A DNA stretch of 64,000 nucleotides from the NCBI GenBank assembly GCA_028023455.1, contig JAQFVV010006294.1, positions 4,788,116 to 4,852,115 on the forward strand. The letters are read 5' to 3'. How positions within the stretch are numbered: position 1 is the stretch's first letter; each line of letters opens with the position of its first letter. The stretch is from Epiperipatus broadwayi. Lineage: Eukaryota > Onychophora > Udeonychophora > Euonychophora > Peripatidae. The position numbers and the translations under genes were made by a program. Positions 23,461-36,279 of this stretch are shown piece after piece. Below the pieces are notes generated by a model. The model was not told where the DNA came from, searched no databases, and saw only the letters and a list, made by a program, of their open reading frames with translations.

Positions 23461-25020
23461 AATTTAATTATACCTTCATATACCTTTCTACATTCTTTTA
23501 CCTTTTTATTTATTAAAGTACACTTTTGCAAGCTTCCATATTGAGTACTTGACACCCATTGTGCTTACATTCCTTTCTTAGATAAAATCTATTTTATCTT
23601 TATTCACGATCAACCGAAAATTCTTTTATACAAAACATTTTCTTCGGTTGAAAGTAGATTGTAATTAGCAAAAAGGTTTTTTTTTCCCTTTACAAATTTA
23701 ATTAATTAATTTCAAACCCTCTCATTCTAACAATTAGAAAAGATAAATTCCAATAAATGCAAAATTTTTTAACTATTTAGAATTTTCTTTTCTTTTTTTA
23801 GGAAAATAAAAAAAAATAAAAATACATTTCTATATATGTGTGTTCGAACATTTATAAGTAGTAAAATACAACAAAAAAAAAACTGTTCTACACATAAACA
23901 AATATTCCAACTTATTTTCCCTTTTTTTTTTTTTTTTAGACAGGTTTGCTAGTCGAATAAATTATTAAAACATATATACACTGCATACACTTGTACTGTG
24001 GGTATAATAAGAATATAATATAGCCCAAACCCATTTATTTATGTACTATATCCGTACCTCCCACTTCCCCTCTGAATTATAATTTAATAAATCGTATTAA
24101 AATTATAATTTTCATGTGATACATGTAAGCTGTGCTGAATCTTCAGCAAACAGCCATTTTGTGCATGGCCGTTATACACGGACTGGCACAATATGTATAT
24201 CAAATTCAGAAAGGATAAAATAAATGAAAGAATAAAATACAAGTGCTTTCAATCTGATCCAAGAAATATTATTTATAAAAATGATCGCACGTGATACTCA
24301 AAAGACAGGAAAAATAGTTGCAGCTGTATTGTAAAATTTATTAATTTTAATAATTTTAGTTCTTTAATTACATATATTTTAGAAATGTATAATTGGAGTA
24401 TATTGACACAACATATATTATGCCTTCATTATATATCACTCATATAGTGGACCTCACCTCTTTCTTTGTATATAAACTTCTAGTATTATTACTTTTTTAT
24501 TTTATGGTAGAATTTATAAATTTGTATTAAAAATGTATATAATTACATTAGAAACAAACATATTTTACTTGACTTAAAAATCATGATCTATTACAGAAAT
24601 ATCAATCTCATTGTCTCAGGTATCCAATATGTTATATAAATCATGTTAACAGAGATAAATTTTATCTGAATATTGGAACTTTTAGTGTGGTTGTTTTATA
24701 ATAGTGGGATACTTTAAGGTATATTTCATCTGCACATAAAAATATCGATTTACACTTCTACTAAAAAGTATTTTTTGTAATAAATTAATAAAAAAAAAAC
24801 ACACACACACAATTAAAATACTACACTAGAATATAAAAATACCTTTTTTTTTTGGCTATATAAATAAAAAATTAGCATAGCAGTTTATAAATTTATATAA
24901 TATTACTGATTTGCTTTTTCTTATGACAGTAATATATAAGATAATAATGGTATGTATGCATATTTTTATACAATATATATATTAAGTGTAATAATGCTCA
25001 AGACTAAATGATTTATAAGT
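23461..25020. other. No gene seen; CA microsatellite
   Basis: AT-rich with poly-T and poly-A runs and a short (CA)n tract at about 24799-24811. A less AT-rich patch at 24120-24200 has no ORF. Confidence 0.5.
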
Positions 25021-25184
25021 AACCATTAGAAATCAGTTAACACTTACAATCCCAATATAGATAAGAATCAACAATCTCAAACTGTTGTCAAGGCAACCTC
25101 CTTGTTAAAAAGGTTGCCTTGACAACAGTTTGAGATTGTTATCTATATTGGGATTGTCTAAGTGTTGACTGGTTTCTAATGATT
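25021..25184. mobile_element. Long fold-back (palindromic) element
   Basis: Arms of about 75 bp are nearly exact reverse complements: left aaccattagaaatcag...ttgtcaaggcaacc, right ggttgccttgacaa...ctggtttctaatgatt, with a spacer of about 13 bp (tccttgttaaaaa). The inner 60 bp are almost identical; outer parts carry a few changes. No coding capacity. A single TA-flanked insertion is possible because TA runs lie on both sides. Confidence 0.75.
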
Positions 25185-26595
25185 ATACATATATATATAT
25201 ATGGTAAAGCAGCCTCTAAATAACACTGTTAAAGTCTGTCCAAAAATCTTTCAAAGAACAATGAGAAAAAACACCTTACTCACTAAGCTTGTCAATTGTA
25301 AAGTGATAAGGGATTTTTTCATCCTTGTTTAATTTTCTAACTAGGAATAATGATATCTATTTATCAATCATTGATCAGATGACTATCTGTTTAGAACCAG
25401 AAAAATATCAGTTTTTAGTTAGTACAGATTCCATATCTCACATCATGGCACACTATTAAATTAGAAAATCATCTTGCTTGTGATAAGTATTGCAAATGTG
25501 TATTTTAGATATTGTTTATAATTAATGATTTTCAGGACAAACATATGGTTAATAACTAGCCTATAGGTCCCAAGATGCATTTTGATCAAACATCTCAGTT
25601 GAATAAGATTTAGAAGTTAAATGTAAATAAAGCTGGAGATTATGATGCACCTATATAAAGAATATTATAGTAGATAAATACAAACTTAAAGTTAAAAATA
25701 ATTTCTAACATAAAAAGAAATGATTAATAATCATTTATTAAAAGATAATTGGTAAATAAGCACTTGATAAATATATATTGTACTTATAACAATTTAAATC
25801 TATCAGCTTTTTAAAAGTGAAAAATAACTTTCAATGAAATTAAAGTGTATTAAGAAACTAGAAATCAAAGTAAAATGCAATTAGTAATGCTAGATGCATA
25901 TTCCTAGTATCTACAAATTAAATTTCGTTATTTATATGTAATTTAGTTTTATAACTACACCTTCTATATTAATTGGAATTAAAGTATTCTGATGTGGGAA
26001 TTTGCAAAATAGCTTAAATTTGACCAATTTAATGTCGACAATAATTTTAAAAAAATATTAACCAAGAAATTATATTATCAAGTCAGCCCTAAAACCTGTT
26101 TGGTGATTGCAGTACTAGAATTTTTAAATACAAACTTATTCTAAGTAGACAGACAATTTTCATTTCTTTTTAAATGCTTTATCAAATGTAGAAAAATCAG
26201 CATATTTTTTTCTAAATGTTGATTTTACAGATATAGTGTATGTCTCAAATGGATAAAAAAAAAAATGTGTGTGCAATAAATTTTAAAACGGCAATTTATA
26301 ACAGCTACTGCATCAAACAATTTATATTGATTTAGCCCTGAAAAATAAGGGGGAGATGAACATTCCATAAAGACAATCTTTATTTTTTATTTTTTTTTAC
26401 TTCCTTTAATAAAATTGAAAAACAAAAGTCTGACTATTTTCCGTGATAACTGTAGAATCAATTATTTAACTGATATTAAAATTATTTTATGCAATATAAA
26501 GGTTAAACATGAAAAAGAGAAAAAGTAGCAAATATATAAATATGGAAGGTTTAAAGAATTTTAATGTTGGAAAAAAAGAAAAGAATCACAATGTA
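25185..26595. other. No gene seen
   Basis: AT-rich sequence with no repeat partner identified in the window. Confidence 0.5.
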
Positions 26596-26815
26596 TCTGT
26601 AATGTAATTTTCGCTATACCACTCTGACGTAAAGGTAGGGACTAATTTCTAAGCACTTTTAACACCTTGCAGAGATATGTAATCATAAACATGTGATCAA
26701 AAACATGTAAAAAAGATATATGACACCAAGATGCACATATCATGTAAACCAGCACTTATCAGTTGGCCCAGACCACAATCACTTACACATATCTTTATCA
26801 TTGTTCAGTATATAT
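26596..26815 (+). repeat. Partial copy of the fold-back family at 26911
   Basis: Shares gtaatgtaatttt, a segment like gggactaatttctaagcact (complement of gtgaatagaaaccagtccc at 27178-27204), and aatcataaacatgtga with the element at 26911-27289. It also contains the S1-like core (aagatgcacatatcatg, accagcacttatcagttgg). Terminal arms are incomplete. Confidence 0.55.
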
Positions 26816-26910
26816 ATATATAGATAACAAATTATTACAGTTGTTTATTTGTTAAGTGTCAAATACTCTGCTCTCACAACTTTGACACAAATCATTTAAT
26901 GAAAGTATAT

Positions 26911-27289
26911 TAATAATTTTTATTAGTCATTCATTAGACTAGAGATTATCCAATAATGAATAATATTTCTGTAGTGTAATTTTTACTTCACCATCCCTTG
27001 TAGATGGGGTAATCATAAACATATGACCAAACACATATGAAAAGGATCTATGATCTTCAAGATGCACATTTCATGCTGAACCAATACTCATACATTGGCT
27101 TAGACAACAATATCTGGTGATCATAGATCTTTTTTTTCATATCTTTGGTAAATCCCTCCACAAAGAATTAAAAGTGAATAGAAACCAGTCCCTATTTTGT
27201 GTGAGAGTTAATAATGAAAATTACATTACAGAAATATTATTTATTATTGGATAATCTCTAGTCTAATGAATGACTAATAAAAATTATTA
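26911..27289. mobile_element. Fold-back element with 75-bp terminal inverted repeats
   Basis: Left end taataatttttattagtcat followed by tcattagactagagattatc; right end gataatctctagtctaatga followed by atgactaataaaaattatta. Arms are nearly identical, suggesting relatively recent origin. The interior holds an S1-like segment that is itself partly inverted (aaaaggatctatgatcttca / ggtgatcatagatctttttt), so the element is a nested hairpin. Flanks show no clear duplication. Confidence 0.75.
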
Positions 27290-28185
27290 AAATAATCATT
27301 AAATAAATTGCTTGAGGACTTTATCTTTTACACGTTGCCTTTTCATTTTGAAATCCAACATTCTACATTATGCAGGGCTATTTTTTTTTTTAAAAAAAAG
27401 ATAAAGTATGGTTAATTATAACAGCAGTTGAAATCCTATGTGACAATATTGCAAAATATGTGTTTGAAAGTATACTCAAAATTTCAAAAGCATTTTGTGC
27501 TTTAAATGAAAAAACTTAGCAAAAGAAAGAAAAATAACACAAATTTTACTTATGACATTTTCTTATAATTTTTAGTTCACTAAAGTATGATTTAAAGTAG
27601 TTAATTAGTATCACATTACATATATAATCACCATTTTTTTAAAAAATATGTAGAATTAATTATAGTTTTACATGCAACAAAATACAACACAGCCAAAGAT
27701 TAGGCAAAAAATCAACCATGATACATTTCAAAATCTTTAAGTTGAATAAAATTACTCTAATTCTGACTCAAATGATTTAATCTTTGCTTTATTTTTGATA
27801 GCATAAATCTTGTAATTATTTCCATGTTATGGCGAGCAATATTTCTTTTTCATTATAAATAGCACTAGTTTACAAAATACATTGATATGAGTAATAAAAA
27901 TTCACCCATAGTTCTAAACTAAACATCTTTTTTTAAAAAAAAAAAATATTCAAGCTTAAAATTCAATATGTTGAAAAACTATGAAGATTTTACTATCAAC
28001 TGCAATAATTATTTTATTTATTTCATTTGTTCAACAAACAATTTTTGATTTAAATTTAAAGCTTCACTAAACAATATTTATTAGTAATAAACAAATACTA
28101 AAATAATTAAAATTATTAAACTGTATCAACAAATATATACTAATTATTTCCCATAATTCCCAATTACATCCCACACATCCTTAAT
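27290..28185. other. No gene seen
   Basis: AT-rich with complementary poly-T/poly-A runs at about 27380-27400 and 27930-27950. No ORF of note. Confidence 0.5.
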
Positions 28186-28189
28186 ATTA

Positions 28190-29760
28190 AATGAACTCTC
28201 AAGTTAATTCCTTGATCATAAATTTTTAATAATAAACATTCTTTAATTCTTTTTATTTCATTTCTTTCAAAGAAGACAATCTTAGCCTTATCAAAACTAA
28301 TCTCTTTCATGGATATATAAAGTAGAACTGAGATATTTATTTCTAATTCTACTTTTACTTTTTATTTAAGCTCAACCTATTCTGACCTTATATACAACTT
28401 ATAAAAATAAAGGATAATATATACTACTTCAAGAATAGTCTTCCCAACAAAAATCTCCTTTGCATTATTTAATAATTTAAAGTAATACTCCTATTCCAAA
28501 TAATTTTCTTATTTCCAAACAAATTAATATTCTTACTTACAATTCTATAAGAAGACAATTTAAAAGGCAAAGAAATAAAATCATACTTTTCTTAATATTT
28601 CACATTATTACAATTATTAATAGAACCATAATTACTATTGAATAAACATCCTTAACAAATTTATCAGAATAATCAAAACTAAATAATCTTTATAAAATTA
28701 ACCTTTTTAAAACAAAGCAACTCTATTAGAACAATTTAATATCTGATTACTATAGAAATAATTTCTTAAAGTAGCTATTTTACAGGAAACAGTTTGACAG
28801 TTACCAGGTTTAATTCTAGATATTAAATTCTTACTCTTAACATAGTGATTTACATACTTAAACAATTATTCTTTACATTTCTTATCATCAATAAATATAA
28901 AAAAAATAATTTAACAAAAATCTAACCCCCTTCCTTCTACAAGATATTTCATAGAAGGATCAAAACAATTAAACTTATTTACCAATTGCAATTTATCATT
29001 TTCAACTACAAATAAACAATCAACATATCTAACAAATAACTTTAAATATACACAGTCATAATTAATATTTTTTCTTCCAAGTAATTAATATAAACTAAAC
29101 AAATTAAAGGAGAAATAATATAGCCTATTGCCCCCCTTCTCTAATCTTATAAAACTTACCATTATAAGTAAAATACATAGAATCCTCCAATAATAAGAGC
29201 AAATCTTTAATAACTTTAAATTTATTATTAGATAAAGATCCATTATTAATCCATACAGATATAATAACATCAATATTGCTTAATCTATTAAAAGACTGAT
29301 ACATGTTCTCAATATCCAAATTACCAATTACCGATTACTTTCCATTTTAAAATTATTCATCTTATTAAAAACCTTAAAAAAAAAAGAAAAAACCATAAAA
29401 TGCAAAATTATAAAATTGTTTTAAAAAATTATTCAAGAACTTAGAAATATTTTCAACACTACCAGTAAAGTCAAAAATAAATCTTAAAAGAAAATCTTTG
29501 TGGGTCTTAATATAAATAAACATCTTAGCTGATATGAAGTCATTAGGATAACATTTTAAATAATCTACTCTATTAAAAAAAATTTAAATTTCCAATTTCT
29601 TCATAATATCTATTAACTTCCTTTTATTCATATTAACAGGATCTTTCTCTAAAAACATATATTTACATTTATTTTTTGCTAAATGTAATTAGGAATATAG
29701 ATTAACTTCATGACCATGAGCAGCTGAAAATTTTTAGATACATAAAATGTTCATTATCAA
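28190..29760 (-). mobile_element. Penelope-like element with GIY-YIG endonuclease remnant
   Basis: Reading right to left, an RT segment near 29320-29130 has MDIENMYQSFNRLSN (the D-V-x-x-L/M-Y-x-x motif region), WINNGSLSNN and then SMYFTYNGKFYKIREGG, close to the Penelope hallmark YFxYNGKxYKQxxGxxMGSP. It continues PLICLVYINYLEE, then RYVDCLFVVENDKLQLV near 28990, the YVDD catalytic box with the second Asp changed to Cys. Further on, IKPGNCQTVSCK lies near 28800. The last part, 28330-28200, reads EISFDKAKIVFFERNEIKRIK and ECLLLKIYDQGINLR, the C-terminal half of a GIY-YIG nuclease. Frameshifts and stops make it non-functional. RT followed by GIY-YIG is diagnostic of endonuclease-bearing Penelope-like elements. 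Confidence 0.78.
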
Positions 29761-30049
29761 TAGAATGAATTAAGTTTTCAGGCAATCTAATATTAAATTG
29801 CTCTCAATAATAAAAAATTATTGATAGTAGGTTCTCTCTAGGCTGAAACTATTAAGTGTAATTTGTTAAGAAGTTTTATATAAAAATATCTACTCAGTGC
29901 ACACATACACATTTAAGCTAATTAGGTAAATGAATGATTTACAACTATCTCAAAATAATGTTATATGTTTTTATTATACCATGGTGAGTTGCATGTCCAA
30001 ATGCATTGCAGATAATAGTTAACACATTAATATCACATTTCAACTCATT
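29761..30049. other. No feature firmly supported
   Basis: Short AT-rich gap between the Penelope-like element and the RTE fragment. Confidence 0.4.
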
Positions 30050-30562
30050 TCATCTTAGTCACATCATTCTTTCTGAGTGACAAGTTCAATGTAAGAATAG
30101 TATCATCATTTTCAATCATTATCAATCCACTGCAGAATAAAGATCTTTCCAAACTCAATCCATCTTCTCTGACTTCTAGCTTCTCTTCTCCATCTCACCT
30201 CTACATACTTCCTTATTTTATTCATCCATCTCATATGTGATCTCTTTCTAGGTCTTTTATAATCTCTTGGAATCCTGTTTAGAATTTCAACTGTCCATCT
30301 AGTATCATCCCTTCTAATATGTCCAACCTAACTCCACTTCAGTCTCTTAATTCTTTCAATGATATCAGTAACATCTATTCATTCTCTCACCTATGTATTT
30401 TATTTCAATCTCTTCTTATTACTAATAACATGTATTTCTCCATAATTTGTTGAATGGTCTGAAGTCTCTGTATTGCCCTTCTGTTTAGTATTCAAGTCTC
30501 AGATCCATAAGTAAGAATTGATAAAACACATTTATAAAAAAATATTTCTTTTCAAATACTTA
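30050..30562 (-). mobile_element. RTE LINE, copy C, 3' end only
   Basis: Corresponds to the C-terminal coding part and 3' end of the RTE family. The segment agtctcagatccataag near 30496 matches the left edge of copy A (position 9). It contains the conserved C-terminal region typical of RTE ORFs (complement of gggcaatacagagacttcag). It abuts copy B directly, so two copies lie in the same orientation head to tail. Confidence 0.8.
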
Positions 30563-30564
30563 GG

Positions 30565-33240
30565 CATATGTATCTGTATATATCAACATCATTATTTCCA
30601 TCTAGCATTGATCTGCAGAATACAGATCTCTCCATGTTTAATCCACTTTCTTTGATTCATAACTTCCTTTCTTCACATCACCTGAGCAAACTTCATAATA
30701 TCTTCATCAATTTAACATGGTTTCTTTCTAGGTTGTTTACAATCTCTTGGGATTTAATTTAAAACTTCAATCTTCCATCTGTTGTCACTTCTAGAAATAT
30801 GTCCAGCACAGCTCTCCATTTAAGTCACATCATTTTTTCAACCTCTTGCACATGTATTTCATTTTTGACCTTTTCTTTTTATTTCTATCATATATCTTTC
30901 CATATTTTGTTGAGTGATTTGAAGTCACTGTATTGTTCTACTGTTAAGTATCTTAAATCAAGACCTATACATACATCTATTAAAAACATTGTTTCAATCT
31001 GTATTAATAATCTGACCAAGACATTTGTAATTGTTACATTTCTTTTAATTCATAATTATCAATCTTTATTTTCTTCTTCTGAGAAAATTCATTGAACATT
31101 ACTTTAGCCTATTCAACATTTATCTTTAAATTACTTTCATATGATAATTCTGGCAATACTTTCTGAAGCATTATTTGCAAAAATATACCACATAATCTTC
31201 AAGATCTAAATGCTTTAAATAATTTCTATTTATTATTTTAATTCATAAAATATTTCTTGTAAAACTGCTGCAAAAGATTTTGGAAATATGGGATCATCCT
31301 GGTACACTCTTCTAAATATTAATCTTCTTCATATCATCACACAATCTAATCAATGCTGTTGTATTTTGATATTTTCAGAATATGGCAATATCCTGTGTTG
31401 ATATATTGATAATCCAAGGTTTTAATCACCATGAAAATGCTTTACAAAATCAAATGCCTTTTTATAATGTACAAATCCAAAGCATAATAGCAATTCACAT
31501 TCACTGATCATTTCTAAAATCTCTTAATATTTTGATGTAATCACCTTTACTAAAATAACTTTTAAGTTCTACCTTGTTCTTTTGGTTTATTAGAATGCAA
31601 AGTTCACTATAGATGATTTATAGTTATATAGGTAAAAATTTTATATAGAGCTGCTAGAAGACTGATAGGTCTGTAATTTCTAATATCTTTTTTTTTTAAT
31701 ATTAATATTACATCAGCATTCTTCTAATCATCTGGTAAATCTTTATCATTTAGATATCTAGTATATAACTTTGCCAAGAATATTTCTACTTCTGTTAAAA
31801 TATCAATAATAATTCCATTATTTCCTGGAGCTTTTCCCATCTTCATTAAAATATTTGGTAATTTAGAAGATATAATAATTATAGTGAATATTTTGTTTTC
31901 TGGGTTATTATAATACTTTATAAAACTCTTTTATACATTTCGTGATAACTTCCCTCATTTTGATAATAGGTTAATCTTTTCTACTTATTGTTGAAATAAG
32001 TTTTGAGACTTTAATTATCTTTTGCAACTTTGTTTGCCAATACATAGTAATATTTTATTATATCATTATTAATTCTTATCTGTATTATTTTTAGACATTT
32101 TTAATGGCTTTTTTTTTAAATCATATTTTTTCTTTTCTGCATATATTGTCTTGTCTCAATAGAAAATTTACTGGTAAGTTGCTGCTTTTTATACAAGCTA
32201 TCTTTCTTGCAGTTTCTTAATAGGTCATCAGTTATCTTCTTATTGATGTCATTCAATTCTGAACCATTTTCAAAATCTTAACATTTTAAAATAATTTCCT
32301 AGTTTTAATGAAAATTCATTGGAGTAAGTCTGAAGATTAGAATAACAACTGTTAATATTGCTTTTCTTAATAATGTTCATCTCTAATTTTATATTAATAC
32401 ATATTTACATTTCCCTAAACAATAATCATTTCTGGTATTAAATCTTGAAATACATATTTTTTATTAATCAAAATATAATCCAATTATGCTGTAACTTCAT
32501 TTGGATGCTCCCATGTCCGTTTCTGCTCAGCATTTTTCTCAAAGAATTCATAGTATATAGTTATTGTTTTTTCTATAAATTCCGCAAGTCTACTATCACC
32601 ATAACTAAATTTACACGCAGTACTTTCATCCTTGAATTGATTGTGAATTCTAACATTAAATGTTTCCCATGACAAAATTTAAAGCAATGTTTGGTCTGAT
32701 TAGAAGCAATTTTTACATCCATATAAAAAAATCCTCTATTTCTTTATCACTAATGAGAACTTGTTGAGGCATAAACCTAAATTATCTGTGTTTGACATCT
32801 TTCATTAAGTTGAATAATTAATTTTGTCACTTTGCCTGATCTATTGATCTCCATACTATTATTCTTCCACTTTTTTATTTATAATAAATCCCATTCTAAA
32901 TCCCATTCCACTTGTGCTTCCAATATTTGTGCATTTGCAATTAAGCACATCTACTTTTTTAATCAATTGTCTCTTTTCCTTTTCTTTTAACTTTATAAAA
33001 TCCAACAGATCCATTTAATATTCGGAGTTCTTTTTCTGATTCACACAATCTTCCTTAAATTGAAAGTGACTTGTAGTAGTAGGTACCTAAATAATAGATC
33101 ATCATTAAATGACAGATTCGGTCCACAATCAAAAGGTATTAGTAGTTTTTGCCTTCTCACCAATTGCTGCCTTGGCTAGCAATTTTATAATCTCCTAGGA
33201 ATAAGAGTCATAATTTAGTCTATCATAATTGTAAATATTA
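30565..33240 (-). mobile_element. RTE/BovB-type LINE, copy B, nearly full length
   Basis: Covers the whole RTE ORF from the endonuclease start (about 33200) to the 3' end (about 30570), paralleling copy A domain by domain. The endonuclease C-terminal part is at 32700-32480. The first RT catalytic block FVDYEKAFD reads FVHYKKAFD (31480-31440), and the FADD box reads LEDY (31215-31175), so the reverse transcriptase is dead. It is more diverged from a functional sequence than copy A, with many stops and small deletions. The 3' end contains gcattgatctgcagaataca near 30605, aligned with the copy C terminus. Confidence 0.87.
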
Positions 33241-33530
33241 TTAAAAAAATTATTCACACATTCATTTAACTTGCCTTCAAAAAAACTCAACTGATATTTC
33301 AGCTAAGAACTATCAGACAATTGAGAAAAAGCACCATAATGTTTCTTGCTTTTAAACTCAAAGGTTAAGAAACCACTAATTTCATCAAGTTGGTTGATGT
33401 ATGCTGATAAGAAATATATCCATGTTCACTTACTATATGAATAATTGACATCATCAATGAAGTATGGAACTGACCTTAGGAATTTGTTCTGCTCTGTTCT
33501 TTTAAATTTCCTCCGTCAGTTTTTCATTAT
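33241..33530 (-). repeat. 5' leader of RTE copy B
   Basis: Aligns loosely with the sequence upstream of copy A (caccataatgtttcttgc near 33331 against accatggtgtttcttg). No ORF. Confidence 0.4.
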
Positions 33531-33950
33531 GTACAATGAAAGATAAAAAAATTATTAGAGAAAAAAACGGAATAGATGGATTGCTTATTATTTTATTCAG
33601 AGTGAGAATAATATCATACACACATATTAATAAATTATGGCAAAGATTTTAAAGTTAATTTTTAAATAATTTCTATTATATTGTATCTTTATAATAATTG
33701 CAGTAACTATAAAACATATAGTTTACATATGGTCATTTAATATTTTTTTCCTAAAAAATGAAATTACTTTTCTATTTATTAATTGTAAGTCTCATAATAT
33801 AGTATAAAATAGCTTCTCTTTAGACAATTAAAAGTTTTGATATCCAGTCTATATATCTAGAGAATCAGCCAATTTAAACATTCACTTTTTCTGAAATCTC
33901 TCATCATACACACTATAGAATTTTGAATATACATAAAATTATTTAATATT
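33531..33950. other. No feature seen
   Basis: AT-rich sequence without supported features. Confidence 0.5.
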
Positions 33951-33954
33951 TATA

Positions 33955-34145
33955 CATTTACAAGAAATTAAATAGACATAAGGTAACACCCTGACATGTG
34001 TGTTGTATGAATTTATAAAACTGAGAAATACTCTCATTCTAAATACCAATAAATCCACATTATCTTTTTTATCTAAATTCATATATATGAGCCAAACTAA
34101 AGCATTCAGATATGAGAGTGTGAAAGTCTTAATCAATCACTTTTA
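33955..34145. mobile_element. MITE family M2, copy lacking one full terminal arm
   Basis: Shares with 34235-34534 the segments gacataaggtaacaccctga, gagaaatactctcattctaa, tttatctaaattcatatata and a block like aagcattcagatatgagag. The outer 40 bp of the terminal arms are not recognisable. The minus ORF here is not supported. Confidence 0.55.
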
Positions 34146-34234
34146 ATTCAATTCACTATATATTAATAAATGACATTTGCAAAAATTTTACAATTTATTA
34201 AACAAGAATATTATATGTAATATTAAATATATAT

Positions 34235-34534
34235 AACTAGTTATTTATTTATCTAGCACTGTTTTATTTGTAATAGTCATAAGGGAATCACCCTGACACA
34301 AGCACTGTATAATTTATAAGGCTGGGAATACTCTCACTCTAAACACAAGAGAATCTTTGAAAAGATAAGAATGAATCCACCTTATATTTTTTATCTAAAT
34401 TCATATATATAGGCCAATCTAAAACATTTAGAAATGAGAGCCTGGAGGTCTTAACCAATCTCTTTGCGCATGTGTCAGAGTGATTCCCTTATGACTATTA
34501 CAAATAAAACATGGCACTAGATAAATAAGTAATT
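34235..34534. mobile_element. MITE family M2 with about 60-bp terminal inverted repeats
   Basis: Left end aactagttatttatttatct followed by gttttatttgtaatagtcat and aagggaatcaccctgacac; right end gtgtcagagtgattccctta followed by tgactattacaaataaaac and agataaataagtaatt. Arms are about 90 percent complementary by eye. It is flanked by TA-rich DNA, compatible with a TA target site. No ORF. Confidence 0.75.
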
Positions 34535-36275
34535 ATTTATATATACAAGAAATTAAATAATATAATGAATCACTTCTAGTTATTCTGAAATAAATATAGA
34601 CTCATTCATTATTTCACAACAAAATAAACATTTCTTAAAAAATTAAGATACACTATGCTAAATTACTATAGTGTATTAAAAAAGCTGGAGTATAATCTGA
34701 TTTTAAATAAATAATAAATTATTTACTAAACACTGAATTCACTAACCATAAAAAGACTTCATTTATTCAATTTTAGGATTTATCAACAAAAATTAATTTT
34801 TATTTTACTATGATAAAGATAGAGGCTAAAATATACAAAATAAGAAATCTATCAAAATATTTTTTTGAATCCAGGTAGGAAATATTTAAGCACTAAATCA
34901 TGGAGAATTTCATACTTATGAAAATGGTAATGGAGTTTATGACATTGCATATTAGTGTTTTCAACTTAATATAAAAATGGTCTACATCAATATGAAAGTT
35001 TTTTCTTCTATCTGGAAAACACTTTAATAAACAAGAATGTAATTCTACATTTAATACATCAGATATGAATGATAGAATCAGTGCTATTAATAAAAACCAT
35101 GTTTCTCACTAAAAATGCAAAGTAAGCACTTTATTGTAATTTAAGTATTTCTGATCATGTAAAGAACAGAAGAATAAATTTTTTTTTAAAAATTTAGCAT
35201 ATAAATACATAATTAATATTTGTGATCTTAACTGTAAAAAAAAACTAAAGTCATGAAAATGTCCACAAATTGACAAAATTTTATCAAAACTGTAGTAATC
35301 ATAACAAAAACTAAACTCAAACACAAAATGATCCAAAAATTCTAAAATCAATATATGTCAATTGGAAAAAATCTTTCTCACTTAACTAATAGAGCCGTGT
35401 TATGGTAGTTATTCTAGTAAATATATGAACTAAAAGATATTTTCTCCTTTTTTAAAAATGTTATATATGTCTCATAAATTATACTAAACATAATTTAATA
35501 TATGCACTATCTACTCCACTGATAATATAGTATTTGTTATTAATCATATAAAAGTTTTGCAAATAGCCAATCCTTAGATCAGTTATTTGCAATTTCAATA
35601 TATCAGCAAAAAATACAATTACAATTTATTAAGAAATTTCCAACTGTCACAAAGAATTTTGCAAAGAAAGGTAATATGCAAATCTCTGAACTGACTGTTA
35701 TCTTAGGAAAACACATAATCACCAATTTGATACACACAGTACTTAATAAACACTAATTTCTTTTCCTTACAATGAAATTCTGTCAATGCAAGTATGACCC
35801 ATAATTTCTAATAAAAATATATTATGTGAAGCTTGATTCTGTCTTCTTTCAGTCATATAGATTGAAACATTCCTTTTGACATAACTATCAATAGATATTT
35901 CATATTTATCAGTTGTAAAATGGTCATGAAAAATGAAAAGAAGTTTAATCCATTATGTTGCTTTTACATATATTTAAATAAATCAATTATATAATATAAT
36001 ATAAAATATTTTTATATAGCATATTGTATAGCAATAATCATAACACAAAAAAGCTCTTTTCAGCAAACATTAATTTTTGCCCTTTTCCATGAATTTTAAA
36101 CTAATTTATAATTATAATCTATATTGCATACATAGCGATAACTATTTTTTTTTATAAAATTAACTATAACCTATTAAAACTGTTATACATGTATATAGAG
36201 TAATAACAATTGATAATGGTTATAGATTGTCAAGCTGATTTCTTAACTAAAACAACTAGCATATATAGAACAAAA
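34535..36275. other. No gene seen
   Basis: AT-rich. The 80-codon minus ORF at 35109-35351 is hydrophobic and low-complexity and is not called. Confidence 0.5.
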
Positions 36276-36279
36276 CAAG

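Noticed and set aside
29085-29319. Two overlapping minus ORFs as separate genes
   Set aside because: Both are frames of one decayed Penelope-like reverse transcriptase.
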